Positions 24,367 to 32,966 of a stretch of 48,897 nucleotides of DNA are shown piece by piece. The position numbers and the translations under genes are program-made. Position 1 is the first letter of the stretch. Each line of letters starts with the position of its first letter. Under the pieces are notes generated by a model. It was not told the origin of the DNA. It worked only from the letters and a program-made list of their open reading frames with translations, and ran no database searches. This DNA is from Alphaproteobacteria bacterium (GTDB lineage: Bacteria; Pseudomonadota; Alphaproteobacteria; SMXS01), in assembly GCA_030836535.1 (NCBI GenBank), contig JAURPT010000148.1:1-48897 (forward strand). The letters run 5' to 3'.

Positions 24367-25010
24367 GGCCTGTGGACCATTGTGAACGTATATTCCTGCA
24401 TCCAGTGAAACAGGCCTAAACAGGCAAGCAGGTGCCGGAGTGGAATCCATCGTCGTGGTTCCTGCCGTTTCATGACGTCCAGCACCAGTCGGTAATGCCC
24501 GCTATCCAGCCGACTCAATCGTGATGAGCCTTCGTCTCGCCCTTCCCAGGCCCAGATGGTGATCGCCCCGGGCAAGGATGCAAGTGCCTTGCGCAGGCCG
24601 CCATTTGTCGCAAGGCACCCGGGGCGTTGCTGGCTGGCGATAATCAGACACCCCTGTTCACCTGTATGGTTAAATGCGGCATCGACCAGTGTCGCCATAT
24701 CAGTCTGCTTCAACCCGTCCAGAACCTGGGGCATGATGATGGTGCTGGCACGTTTTGGGACTGTGCTATGCAGGTTTGCCTGGTGTTCTTTAACAATGTT
24801 GAAATCAGGTAGCGGTGACCAGTCTAATGCCGGGCCAACCATCGGCTGCGCACCAATATAGGTGGCGGTCAGTTCCTTATGCCAGGGGGCAACGCCAAGC
24901 ATGATATGTGCGGGTGTGCCTTCCGGTCGGTCGAATACAGTGATCAGTTGCGCGTCGACCGGGAGAAGAGCCAAAAAATGTCCCAGGCTCCTGTCATTCC
25001 AGGGTTTCAT
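24363..25010 (-). CDS. protein of unknown function in a methyltransferase/kinase operon
   Basis: 215 residues from the ATG at 25010. No family recognised. Mixed alpha/beta sequence: FLALLPVDAQLITVFDRPEG, a GAQPMVGPALDWSPLPDF turn, MATLVDAAFNHTGEQGCLII, and a C-terminal helix-rich part with RRWIPLRHLLACLGLF. The start overlaps the methyltransferase stop (ATGA) and its stop overlaps the kinase start (ATGA), so it is the coupled middle gene. The longer frame to 25154 lies inside the methyltransferase and is rejected. Confidence 0.65.
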   Translation of the reverse strand: MKPWNDRSLGHFLALLPVDAQLITVFDRPEGTPAHIMLGVAPWHKELTATYIGAQPMVGPALDWSPLPDFNIVKEHQANLHSTVPKRASTIIMPQVLDGLKQTDMATLVDAAFNHTGEQGCLIIASQQRPGCLATNGGLRKALASLPGAITIWAWEGRDEGSSRLSRLDSGHYRLVLDVMKRQEPRRWIPLRHLLACLGLFHWMQEYTFTMVHRP

Positions 25011-25810
25011 GACGCTGAACGGGCTGGCTTGGCGACAATTATCGTGTCGAGCGCTACAGAGGACATCCATGCCATGCGACATAGGCGGTCCAACGCCCGG
25101 CCTGCAGAGCTGTTCCAGACACGATGGTTTAGACAACGGTGCAACGCCACCCAAACCCCGATAGGGACGCGGCGCTCAATACGATAGCCTGCGTCGGCTA
25201 ATATCTTGTCCAAATCCCGTGGATCCAGATATTACCCTTTTTTCGGCGTGCGGCGTGCCAACAGGGAGCGTGGATTCCGATGGTTGTTGATGATTAAGAG
25301 CCCATTGTCTTTGAGCAAGGGCTGGAGGGCTCGAAGAACGTCGGACCTAAGCTATTCCTGGGCATTGCCAAAGAAACGGAATGTTGTAATCAGGTCGAAG
25401 GGGGGCTCGTTGAGTGTGTCCTGGGTGATGTCGGTGAGACGAAAGTCGACCGCGCAATTTGCCTTGGACATCTTGTCCCGCGCGGCATTGATCATGTTTT
25501 CTGAAACATCCACGGCGATGGTCGTCTCGAACAGCGGTGCGAAGATGGACAGAATGCGCCCGGACCCACAGGCAAAATCAAGATAGCGCGATCGGTGACC
25601 GGTAAGGTGCCTGTCGAGCAGGGCCGGCAGTAGGTCTGCCTCTCGACTAGCCATATATTGATTTAATCCCCCGTCGCTCAGGTCGCTGTCATAGTCCGCA
25701 CCTTTCTTGTCCTGATGGCTTTGGCGATAGTCAGCTTAGTTCAGTTTGGTGCGTCTCGAATTGTTCTTCAGCAGCACAAAAAGTTTAGCGTTACTGGTGC
25801 TATAGGTCAT
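25007..25810 (-). pseudogene. class I SAM methyltransferase interrupted by three in-frame stop codons
   Basis: Reading one frame from the ATG at 25810 to the TGA at 25007-25009 gives 267 codons with TAA at codon 25 (25736-25738), TAG at codon 153 (25352-25354) and TAA at codon 193 (25232-25234). Between stops the protein is coherent: RQSHQDKKGADYDSDLSD, YLDFACGSGRILSIFA (SAM motif I, residues 76-90), TIAVDVSENMI (motif II), FDLITTFRFFGNAQE, LRALQPLLKDNGLLIINNHR (post-motif), YLDPRDLDKILADAGYRIER. No frameshift is needed anywhere. Residues 53-152 form the longest open part and might be called as a fragment. The end overlaps the next gene in ATGA, showing it once headed this operon. Confidence 0.78.
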
Positions 25811-25924
25811 CCCGCTTTTCCATCTCGCTGTCCGGTGTGTGGAAGGCACCCGAATACACTGGCGCTTTTTGGGTTGCCCGGGCATGCTTGAGCGAGTGTT
25901 GCCGTCCTAACCTGCAGGAAGCAC

Positions 25925-27205
25925 ATGTCCGCACCGACTGCGTCCAATTCCAGATATTACATTCTGTTTCTGCTGCTGGCCGTGCAGATTGTTGCGCAGG
26001 TGGACCGCATGGCCATGTCTATGCTGGTGGAACCTATCAAGGCCGACTTTTCCCTATCAGATGCTGAGGCGGGTTTTCTGCTGGGGCCTGCTTTTGTGGT
26101 GCTCTATGCAGTTTTGGGCGTTGGCTTCGGTATCTGGGCCGACAAAGGCAACCGTCGCAACCTGATCGGCTATGCCTTGGTGGTCTGGAGTGTGCTGACC
26201 ATGGCCTGTGGCATGGCGGTTGGCTTCATCACCATGGCGCTGGCCCGCATGGGCGTTGCCGTGGGTGAGGCGGGGGCCAACCCGCCAGCCTATTCCATGA
26301 TGTCGGACCTGTTTGACGAACATGAACGCGGCACGGCTATCGGGGTTTATTCCACCAGTTCGAATATTGGTATTTTGGTGGGGTTCGCCGCAGCCGGGGC
26401 GATCAGCGAGGCCTTTGGTTGGCGCAATACGTTCCTGCTGTTCGGCATCCCTGGCATTTTGCTGGCACTGGTGATGTTTGCCACCGTGCGCGAGCCTGCC
26501 CGCAGGCAGATAGACATAGATGCCGGTGATCAGTCGCTCGGACTCATGGCAACGGCTCGCCATATGTTGTCGCAGCAAACCATTCGGCACCTGTTGGTGG
26601 GCGGCGCCTTGACGGCCTTTGTTGGCTTGGGCTTTTCCAACTGGTTGCCCGCCTATTTTGAACGCACATTTGTGGACCTTGACCGCACGACTATTGGTAT
26701 CGGGCTGGGGGTTGTGATCGGGATTGTTGGCGGGGCAGGAACATTTCTGGGCGGTTTTTTTTCAGACAGGGTGGCCCGGCGTGATATCCGCTGGCGCTTG
26801 TGGATCGCCTGTATTGCCATCGCCGTTGGCTGGCCTATCGGCATTTTGTCGCTCTTTGCAGATGACTATCGGCTTGTTTTGGCGTTGATGGCATTGCCCG
26901 CCTTTGTGGCCTTGTTTCATCTGGCGACTTTGTTCGCGCTTGTCCAACAATTGGTGGCCAGCCGCATGCGGGCCACGGCCACGGCTATCCTGATGTTGTT
27001 TACCAACCTGCTGGGCGGCGGCCTGGGTCCCTATTTTGTGGGTTGGCTCAGCGACCAGTTGGTTGATCAATATGGCGAGCGATCATTGGCGATTGCCCTG
27101 TCGACACTGATTGTCTTTGCCTTTTGGGGTGGGTTGCACTTCTTCATGGCCAACCGGCACCTTGTGGATGACGTGGAGAGGAACCGCGCCCTCGGCCACA
27201 CTTAG
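25925..27205 (+). CDS. MFS transporter, Spinster-like
   Basis: 426 residues, about twelve membrane helices. Opening segment IVAQVDRMAMSMLVEPIKADFSLSDAEAG is the Spinster-type pattern, followed by FGIWADKGNRRN (motif A) and ALARMGVAVGEAGANPPAYSMM. Clearly related in layout to the transporter at 19487, so the region holds two paralogues. AGGAAG stands eight bases before the ATG. Its TAG shares bases with the TAA of the acyl-CoA dehydrogenase on the other strand (four-base tail overlap). Confidence 0.92.
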   Translation: MSAPTASNSRYYILFLLLAVQIVAQVDRMAMSMLVEPIKADFSLSDAEAGFLLGPAFVVLYAVLGVGFGIWADKGNRRNLIGYALVVWSVLTMACGMAVGFITMALARMGVAVGEAGANPPAYSMMSDLFDEHERGTAIGVYSTSSNIGILVGFAAAGAISEAFGWRNTFLLFGIPGILLALVMFATVREPARRQIDIDAGDQSLGLMATARHMLSQQTIRHLLVGGALTAFVGLGFSNWLPAYFERTFVDLDRTTIGIGLGVVIGIVGGAGTFLGGFFSDRVARRDIRWRLWIACIAIAVGWPIGILSLFADDYRLVLALMALPAFVALFHLATLFALVQQLVASRMRATATAILMLFTNLLGGGLGPYFVGWLSDQLVDQYGERSLAIALSTLIVFAFWGGLHFFMANRHLVDDVERNRALGHT

Positions 27206-28383
27206 ATGCCCATCTGGCGGGCTGCCAGGTCGAGCATGATTTCCTCGGATCCGCCGCCGATGGCATTCACCCGAACTTCACGATAAATGCGTTCAACCCG
27301 GTTGCCACGGATGAAGCTGGCGCCGCCCAGGATCTGGGCAGCTTCTCGCGCGCAGAATTCTGACGTACGGGTCGCCTGAACTTTCAACAGGGCCAGGTCG
27401 GCGGCAGGTGTCTCACCCTGGTTGACGCGCCAGGCGCACAGCTCGAGAAAGGACTGTGTGGCCTTGATCTTGCGGACCATCTCGGAAATCTTGTGGCGGA
27501 TAACCTGGTGGTCGGCCAGTCGCTTGCCGAAAGTCTCACGCTGGCGTGCCCAGGTGATGGCTTCCTCCAGGCAGGCCTTTGCGGCCCCGACGCAACCGGC
27601 AGCCATGCCCAGGCGTTCGCCGTTGAAATTATGCATCACGCCGGCAAAGCCCTGGTTTTCGCCTCCGATCAAGTTGCCTTTTGGCACCCGAACGTCGTCA
27701 AAGTAGATGGCGGCGGTATCGGAGCTGTGCCACCCCATTTTCTCTAGCCTCGTGCGGGATACGCCAGGGCTATCCATTTCGATCAGCAGCAGGGATATGC
27801 CGCTACTGCCGCTGTCGCCGGTACGCAGGGCGCAGGTCAAATAGTCAGCCCGCATGCCAGATGTGATGAACATTTTAGAGCCGTTGACGACGTAATCATC
27901 GCCGTCCAGCACGGCACGTGTCTTGATAGCTGCAACGTCTGACCCGCCGGAAGGCTCGGTAATGCCCAGCGCAATAATCTTGTCACCCGCCAAAACAGCG
28001 GGGGCGATACGCTGCTTCATTTCCTCGCTGCCGATAGCCAGGATAGGCGGCAGGCCAATGCCATGGGTCATGAGAGAGGCGCCAATGCCACCTGCCCCCA
28101 TGCGCCCCATTTCCATAGACGTTAGCAGTCGGTGGAATGGGTCAATACCTTTAGAGGTGCCGCCATATTCTTCGGGATAGCCAAAGCCCAGCAGGCCAAA
28201 TTCTGCCGCTGTTTTGTGGAGCGAGCGGGGTAACTCACCAGCGCTTTCCCATTCCTCGATATTGGGGATGATTTCCTGGGCCAGGAAGCGGCGCAACTGG
28301 TTGCGCCAGAGTATGTGGGAATCATTATAGAATGGACTTAGCCCATCCAGCATATCTGCATTGAAATCTTCCATCTCGTTCAT
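27202..28383 (-). CDS. acyl-CoA dehydrogenase family protein without the usual C-terminal catalytic Glu
   Basis: 393 residues with standard domains: IALGITEPSGGSDVAAIKTR, YVVNGSKMFITSGMRADYL, RQRETFGKRLADHQVIRHKI and a C-terminus ILGGASFIRGNRVERIYREV, GGGSEEIMLDLAARQMG. Where most relatives have the base in TEYP, this one reads FIRGNR, so the base must come from elsewhere (isovaleryl/long-chain enzymes use a Glu on another helix; FNGERLGMA contains a candidate). Substrate unknown. Convergent with the MFS gene and divergent from the flavin protein gene. Confidence 0.92.
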   Translation of the reverse strand: MNEMEDFNADMLDGLSPFYNDSHILWRNQLRRFLAQEIIPNIEEWESAGELPRSLHKTAAEFGLLGFGYPEEYGGTSKGIDPFHRLLTSMEMGRMGAGGIGASLMTHGIGLPPILAIGSEEMKQRIAPAVLAGDKIIALGITEPSGGSDVAAIKTRAVLDGDDYVVNGSKMFITSGMRADYLTCALRTGDSGSSGISLLLIEMDSPGVSRTRLEKMGWHSSDTAAIYFDDVRVPKGNLIGGENQGFAGVMHNFNGERLGMAAGCVGAAKACLEEAITWARQRETFGKRLADHQVIRHKISEMVRKIKATQSFLELCAWRVNQGETPAADLALLKVQATRTSEFCAREAAQILGGASFIRGNRVERIYREVRVNAIGGGSEEIMLDLAARQMGI

Positions 28384-28503
28384 GAAGACCCTCCCTGGTC
28401 CCTTATACTATAGCTTAGGCCACCCATTTCATGCGGGACAGTTGTAAATTATTCGTGTAGATATGCCTCCAGTCTATACCATAGCCATACTGAGGAACCC
28501 CCC

Positions 28504-29058
28504 ATGGTCAAACAGTCCGCCAACTATGATGATGTGAAACAATATCGCCTGGACCCGGAACGCGAACAGGAACTGCTGATGACAGCAGGCGAATGCGTGT
28601 TCATCTGGGCCAACAAGGAAGGCCACCCCATCGGTGTGATCACCGCTTATGTGCCTGTTGACGGCAAAATCTGGATGACAGCCACCCGCGAACGCGTCCG
28701 TATCAAGGCGATTGCGCGTGACCCGCGTTCTTCTGTGGTGATTACCTCCAAGGGTACGCCGATGGGCGGCGGCAAGACCGTGACCTACAAAGGCAACACC
28801 ATCATTCATGACGATGATGAAACCAAGCAGTGGATGTACAGCATTCTGGCTCAGGGTATGGCCATGGCCAAGGATGACGGCAATGCCTTCACCAAGGACC
28901 TGGACCCGGCCATGTTTGTGCGCTTCCTCGATACGCCGGAACGCATCGTGCTGGAATTCACGCCTGAAATGTCGATCCCGTTTGATGGCGACAAGATGGC
29001 GGCTGGCACTGCCGCTGCCTATGCTGAATTTGCTGCACAGGACGCTGAAAACAGCTAA
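28504..29058 (+). CDS. pyridoxamine-5'-phosphate-oxidase-like flavin split-barrel protein
   Basis: 184 residues. Split-barrel pattern: ECVFIWANKEGHPIGVITAYVPVDGKIWMTATRERVRIKAIARDPRSSVVIT is the FMN/F420 barrel core, with a second strand set around ERIVLEFTPEMS. Such proteins bind FMN, F420 or heme and often reduce quinone-like compounds; the cofactor cannot be told here. Preceded by a short AT-rich gap and followed by a Rho-independent terminator. Confidence 0.82.
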   Translation: MVKQSANYDDVKQYRLDPEREQELLMTAGECVFIWANKEGHPIGVITAYVPVDGKIWMTATRERVRIKAIARDPRSSVVITSKGTPMGGGKTVTYKGNTIIHDDDETKQWMYSILAQGMAMAKDDGNAFTKDLDPAMFVRFLDTPERIVLEFTPEMSIPFDGDKMAAGTAAAYAEFAAQDAENS

Positions 29059-29082
29059 GCCTGTGCCAGAAGCTGATGCTTT

Positions 29083-29108
29083 AAGGCCCGCCTCTTGGCG
29101 GGCCTTTT
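29083..29108 (+). terminator. Rho-independent terminator after the flavin protein gene
   Basis: AAGGCCCGCC (29083-29092) pairs with GGCGGGCCTT (29097-29106) around TCTT, followed by TT. It lies 24 bases after the stop and between convergent genes. The T-run is short, so termination may be moderate. Confidence 0.85.
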
Positions 29109-29115
29109 CATTTGC

Positions 29116-30501
29116 TTAAACCGGTGGGTTTTGAGGGTCGATCTCGCCGGAAATATATTGGTCGATGGTCTGATGGAAATGCCTCAACCGTATTTCCTGG
29201 TCGCACAGGATCATACCTTTGAAGCCCTTTGACTTCACGCCTCGCTGCATGGTCTCCATGTTCGAGCCATCCTGCCGCAGCACATTAGCCAATATGGGGT
29301 CGAAGGTGCCTTTGAAGGCAGCCGCATAGTGTTCATGGTCACCATGGCTGTGCGTTTCGGGCACGACATCTGGCGGCGTGCTGCCCGGTGGCAGGTAGGC
29401 CATGATGATAAAGTCGTAGTAGCAGATATTCGGGTCTGTCGCGTGGGGGCGGTATCGGAAGATCACCCCATGTTCCGGTGTCTGCGTGAAGGTGGTGTTG
29501 GGAAAGAATGTGTAGTGATACTGGTGTACCAGCTGCTCGTCATTCATCTTCTTGTAGGGCAGGTAGGTATCGTTTTCCATCGCCCGCTTTGTTTTGATGA
29601 TTTCCAGATGCACATCCTTTGCGGCTACGTTCCGCAAGGGAGAATCGGCGGGTTCGCGCCGTGCCATCATATGTTCGCGCAAGGGCGTCATGTCATCGCG
29701 TTCGTCCACCAGTTCGCTGACGGTGGCGTTGTAATTCATCATCCGACTGTGGATGCCGTGCAGCTCAATGGGCACGTCATGTCCTTCACCAAACTCTACC
29801 ATGTCCGGGTGCAGAGCGAGGAAGTGATAGCTTTCATTGAAGGCGTCGACGGCATGCTTCCAGTTGCCTTTCCACTCGAAAGACTGTTGGTCCATATAGC
29901 TACGTTTTTCCAGCTCATAGGATTCCAGGTGCTGCCCAGCCTCGCCCAGGAAGTCGCGCAATGGCATGGCGTTGTCATCCATATTGAACCAGATAAAGCC
30001 GGCCCAGCTGTCGGTACGCACCTGCTGCAGGCCCAGGTCATCGACGGGAATGCCGTTATCAAATTGGCGGAAGAACTGCGGGTCGGCGACATCTTTCAGG
30101 GTGCCATCAATGTTCCATTCCCAACCGTGGAAGGGGCAGGAAATTGATTCTGCCTGTCCTTCAGGCGCCTGGCACAACACATTTCCCCGGTGCTGGCAGA
30201 TATTGTAAAAGCCGCGCGCGACCCCTTTCTTGTCGCGGGTAAACAGGAAGGATTCGCGGCCAAATTCGTAAACGAAGAATGAACCAGGTTCCGGCAGGTC
30301 CGTTTCATGAATGGCCAATTGCCACGTCTTGGTCCAGACATGTTTCCACTCCTGTTCCATGAATTCAGGAGAATAGAAGCGTTCGCCTTCGATACGCTCC
30401 AGCCCAAGGTCTGGGATCGGCTTTCTCGGCAGGAAAGGTGGCGCCAAAAAGTCGCGCTCTGTTTTTTCCAATGCCTCAAGGTCTTTTTCTATCAGTGCCA
30501 C
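29116..30501 (-). CDS. Rieske non-heme iron oxygenase, alpha subunit
   Basis: 461 residues from a GTG at 30501. Rieske ligands: NICQHRGNVL and CPFHGWEW; iron site: DAFNESYHFLALHPDM; the YHYTFFPNTTFTQTPEHG segment follows. It hydroxylates an unknown aromatic or lipid substrate and needs an external reductase, not found here. I chose GTG because GGAGAGG stands five bases upstream (30507-30513); the ATG at 30540 and the TTG at 30567 lack any such site. This shortens the N-terminus to ALIEKDLEALEKTE. The gene is followed downstream by the terminator region and preceded by an isopenicillin-N-synthase-like gene on the same strand. Confidence 0.9.
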   Translation of the reverse strand: MALIEKDLEALEKTERDFLAPPFLPRKPIPDLGLERIEGERFYSPEFMEQEWKHVWTKTWQLAIHETDLPEPGSFFVYEFGRESFLFTRDKKGVARGFYNICQHRGNVLCQAPEGQAESISCPFHGWEWNIDGTLKDVADPQFFRQFDNGIPVDDLGLQQVRTDSWAGFIWFNMDDNAMPLRDFLGEAGQHLESYELEKRSYMDQQSFEWKGNWKHAVDAFNESYHFLALHPDMVEFGEGHDVPIELHGIHSRMMNYNATVSELVDERDDMTPLREHMMARREPADSPLRNVAAKDVHLEIIKTKRAMENDTYLPYKKMNDEQLVHQYHYTFFPNTTFTQTPEHGVIFRYRPHATDPNICYYDFIIMAYLPPGSTPPDVVPETHSHGDHEHYAAAFKGTFDPILANVLRQDGSNMETMQRGVKSKGFKGMILCDQEIRLRHFHQTIDQYISGEIDPQNPPV

Positions 30502-30591
30502 GAGTTCCTCTCCCGTTACATGGCAAATGGAATGGCTCATAGTGTCGCTAAAGCGCACCGTAGCCAAGGCCCAAATTGCAGGTAGGCCGTC

Positions 30592-31536
30592 TCAGGTGGT
30601 TATGCGGAAATGGTCGACCTGGGTGTCGTCTGCCCCAAGGTCAGCATAGTTATCATCGACACGTGCCTGGATGAAGTCACGCCAGGAAAAGGGGCGGTAG
30701 TGAGGTGGTGAAGTATCATCCAAAGGGGTAATCGACGCGTCTGCGACAGGCTGGTAGAAAAACGGAATGCTGTAGCGGGAGCGCTGGTCTGTCCGCCGGG
30801 TTACCCGATGCATGGCCGCTTTGTAACGGTCATTAGTCCATACCTGCATAATATCGCCCAGATTGACAACAATGGCATTGCCATCGGCGGGAACATCAAT
30901 CCAGCCATCTTCCTTGGACTTAGCTTGAAGACCACCGACATTGTCCTGGAACAGCAGCGTTAGCGCCCCTGGGTCAGTATGGTGGTGCAGCGCCATGTCT
31001 CCCAGTTCGTTGACCGTGCCTCTGTCTTCCTCTGGTAAGGGGTCATAAGCCGGATAATGGTTAATGCGCGCTGTGCTGGTATGGCGTTGGCCAAAATGAT
31101 GGGAAAGTGAATCCGGTGCGGCGCCCATAGCTTGGCAAATCAGTTCAAGCACGTTTTCTGATAGTTGAATGCAAGCGGCAAAATAGGCGCGCAGGGCAGC
31201 CTCAAAGGCAGGCATGTCGTTGGGCCAGGGCATGGCCCTGTCACCCTTCTGCCAGTCATTGATCCGGAAATCGAAAACCTCTTTCTGGTCTCGTTTACGC
31301 TTGGTCAGCTCCCGGTCGTAATAACCCAGCGGATTTACGGCCGTGCGCCGAACGGCATTCTTGGCTTCCAGTGGTTCCTCGAAAAACGCCGCAGAGACAT
31401 GCCACATGTCGTCCATCAAGTCATCAAGCCCATGGCCCTTCAGCCGGAAAAAGCCGTGGTCCCTGCAGGCAGCATCCAGCGATGCCAGTGCAACTGTATT
31501 CAGATGGCGCAGGTCGATGGTCGGTACACTACTCAT
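30592..31536 (-). CDS. isopenicillin-N-synthase-family 2-oxoglutarate/Fe(II) oxygenase
   Basis: 314 residues. Fe(II) ligands: HHTDPGALTLLFQD (His-x-Asp) and AAMHRVTRR (distal His); the 2-oxoglutarate-binding RSRYSIPFF follows. An N-terminal DIOX_N part (PTIDLRHL, DHGFFRLKGHGLDDLMDDMW) completes the family. Members oxidise small molecules or lipids; the substrate is not readable. It lies 91 bases upstream of the Rieske gene on the same strand, so both may be transcribed together. Confidence 0.9.
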   Translation of the reverse strand: MSSVPTIDLRHLNTVALASLDAACRDHGFFRLKGHGLDDLMDDMWHVSAAFFEEPLEAKNAVRRTAVNPLGYYDRELTKRKRDQKEVFDFRINDWQKGDRAMPWPNDMPAFEAALRAYFAACIQLSENVLELICQAMGAAPDSLSHHFGQRHTSTARINHYPAYDPLPEEDRGTVNELGDMALHHHTDPGALTLLFQDNVGGLQAKSKEDGWIDVPADGNAIVVNLGDIMQVWTNDRYKAAMHRVTRRTDQRSRYSIPFFYQPVADASITPLDDTSPPHYRPFSWRDFIQARVDDNYADLGADDTQVDHFRITT

Positions 31537-31656
31537 ACATACAGCCTATAGCATAAATGGTGGCGACCCAAATATGGGCGATATGCTGGCGAAAAGTATA
31601 AGGGGCTGGTAGACTGCGCCACGGAAGGCACGAATCTTCCAAATCCGGGGGTTGTG

Positions 31657-32121
31657 ATGCGGTTCAAGAAACAGCAAGAGCTGAATAGTAATTGGCGGCC
31701 AAAAGACAAGGCGCCCGTTGTGGTCTACACAGCAGCAGGGGACCCAGTACATTGCAGCGTTTTTTGCGCTGAAGATGAAGTGGTGAGCGACGTCATCAAT
31801 CAAGCGCATCCATTTCTATTGGTTGAAACGCACGCCGGTGCCGTTTCCATGGTCAAAAAGACCCAGATCAAGAAAGTGGTGCCCGAAGCGGCGCAGAGTC
31901 TTGTGTTCATGATGGCCAGTGAGGAAGGCGAGCATATTGCCATTACCTTCCTGGACGGCACCTATAGTGAAGGCACTATTTATTTGCCGCCCAGCATGCG
32001 CGCTTCTGACATCGCCAACAGCTCGACCCCATTTTTCCTCTATCGGCCCGACGACGGTGCCCCGGAATATGTGTGTGAATATAATATCCAACAGATTGTG
32101 ATCAATCCGCGCATGAATTAG
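31657..32121 (+). CDS. protein of unknown function with an internal duplication
   Basis: 154 residues from the ATG at 31657 (GGGGG in front; a GTG three bases earlier is possible). Two similar beta-rich units: residues 21-75 (VVVYTAAGDPVHCSVFC, SDVINQAHPFLLVETHAG, QIKKVV) and 94-150 (IAITFLDGTYSEGTIYL, SDIANSSTPFFLYRPDDG, NIQQIVI). Each pair SDxxNxxxPFxL and IxxVx aligns, so the gene arose by duplication of about 57 residues. No signal peptide. Family and function unknown; it resembles small Sm/split-barrel-like units. Precedes an NTF2-like gene on the same strand. Confidence 0.7.
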   Translation: MRFKKQQELNSNWRPKDKAPVVVYTAAGDPVHCSVFCAEDEVVSDVINQAHPFLLVETHAGAVSMVKKTQIKKVVPEAAQSLVFMMASEEGEHIAITFLDGTYSEGTIYLPPSMRASDIANSSTPFFLYRPDDGAPEYVCEYNIQQIVINPRMN

Positions 32122-32160
32122 CCTTTCTGTTCGGGATGAATGGCAAAAGGGGAGAGAGCC

Positions 32161-32721
32161 ATGAAGATTTCACCAATCAAAGGATGGCATGCCTATACGA
32201 CCCATATGGATGCGGAAACGGACCCAAAGCGTAAGGCGATGCTCGACAATATGCGGCACCATTTGAAGTATGAGTGCCTGGCTGACCCGGAAATATTCAA
32301 CACTATGGTGCCGGAACCGGATTACCGCTTTTATGCCAGTTATGACAATGCAGTCATCAAAGGCATGCCCGATGTCCAGCAGTTCTATTACAATATCTGG
32401 GACACGCGCAGCAGCCTTGTAGAGTTGAACATTACCCATTGTGCTGCTGCCGATTGGGGTGTGGCCTGTGCGGGTGAATGGTATCAGCAAGTGCCAGGTG
32501 AAACGCTGATTGCCGACGGTACAGAGGTGCCAGACCCCGATGCGTGGTATTTGTCACGGGCGGACTTGTCGTGGTTTTTTCCGTTCGAGGAAATTGACGG
32601 CAAGATGTTGCTGGTCGGCGAGATCTGCTACATCGATGAAGCGGGAGCCACGCTTACCCAGCTTGCACCAGAAGATGTCCTGAGCATGGAAGAAGCACAG
32701 GCGGAATTCGACAGCGTCTGA
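32161..32721 (+). CDS. NTF2/SnoaL-like protein
   Basis: 186 residues. GGGGAGAGAG before the ATG at 32161 fixes the start; the longer frame is rejected. The pattern of N-terminal helices (HMDAETDPKRKAMLDNMRHHLKYECLADP), then PDYRFYASYDNAVIKGMPDVQQFYYNIWD, and strands ADWGVACAGEWYQQ and FPFEEIDGKMLLVGEICYID, fits the cone-shaped SnoaL/NTF2 fold. Members bind or isomerise hydrophobic ligands. It may be cotranscribed with the duplicated-unit protein 39 bases upstream. Medium confidence in the fold. Confidence 0.7.
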   Translation: MKISPIKGWHAYTTHMDAETDPKRKAMLDNMRHHLKYECLADPEIFNTMVPEPDYRFYASYDNAVIKGMPDVQQFYYNIWDTRSSLVELNITHCAAADWGVACAGEWYQQVPGETLIADGTEVPDPDAWYLSRADLSWFFPFEEIDGKMLLVGEICYIDEAGATLTQLAPEDVLSMEEAQAEFDSV

Positions 32722-32748
32722 ATTCATCATTCTATGTAGGCTGGGTAA

Positions 32749-32835
32749 TGGTGCCCCCGGGGAGAATCGAACTCCCACTCCCGTAAGGGAACTGGATTTT
32801 GAATCCAGCGCGTCTACCAGTTCCGCCACAGGGGC
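32749..32835 (-). tRNA. tRNA-Leu (anticodon CAA)
   Basis: 87 bases with encoded CCA at 32749-32751. Acceptor arm GCCCCTG/CGGGGGC, anticodon stem-loop CTGGA-TTCAAAA-TCCAG giving CAA (decodes TTG), and a T-arm with GTTCGATTC. A long variable arm (TTCCCTTACGGGA) marks a class II tRNA as expected for Leu. Transcribed on the minus strand behind the promoter at 32856-32883. Confidence 0.97.
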
Positions 32836-32855
32836 CCATGGGGTTGGAGCCGCGC

Positions 32856-32883
32856 ATCATAGCCAAGCGCTGGCATTCGTCAA
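32856..32883 (-). promoter_or_regulatory. sigma-70 promoter of tRNA-Leu
   Basis: On the minus strand TTGACG (-35) and TATGAT (-10) are separated by exactly 16 bases, each one base off consensus. The -10 ends 20 bases from the first base of the tRNA, so transcription starts a short way upstream of it. One of the clearest promoters in the window. Confidence 0.8.
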
Positions 32884-32966
32884 CTACCCGTGCGTGGTGG
32901 TGCTGTTCCTTTTATGCCCGGGCTGCTATATGCAGGTCTGTCAATGAGCATGGATAGTCACCGGGC

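Noticed and set aside
25007-25810. Frameshift as the cause of the broken methyltransferase
   Set aside because: All coherent segments lie in one frame, so only point changes to stop codons are needed.
32749-32835. Integration site at the tRNA-Leu gene
   Set aside because: No integrase, no direct repeat of the tRNA 3' end and continuous housekeeping genes on both sides.
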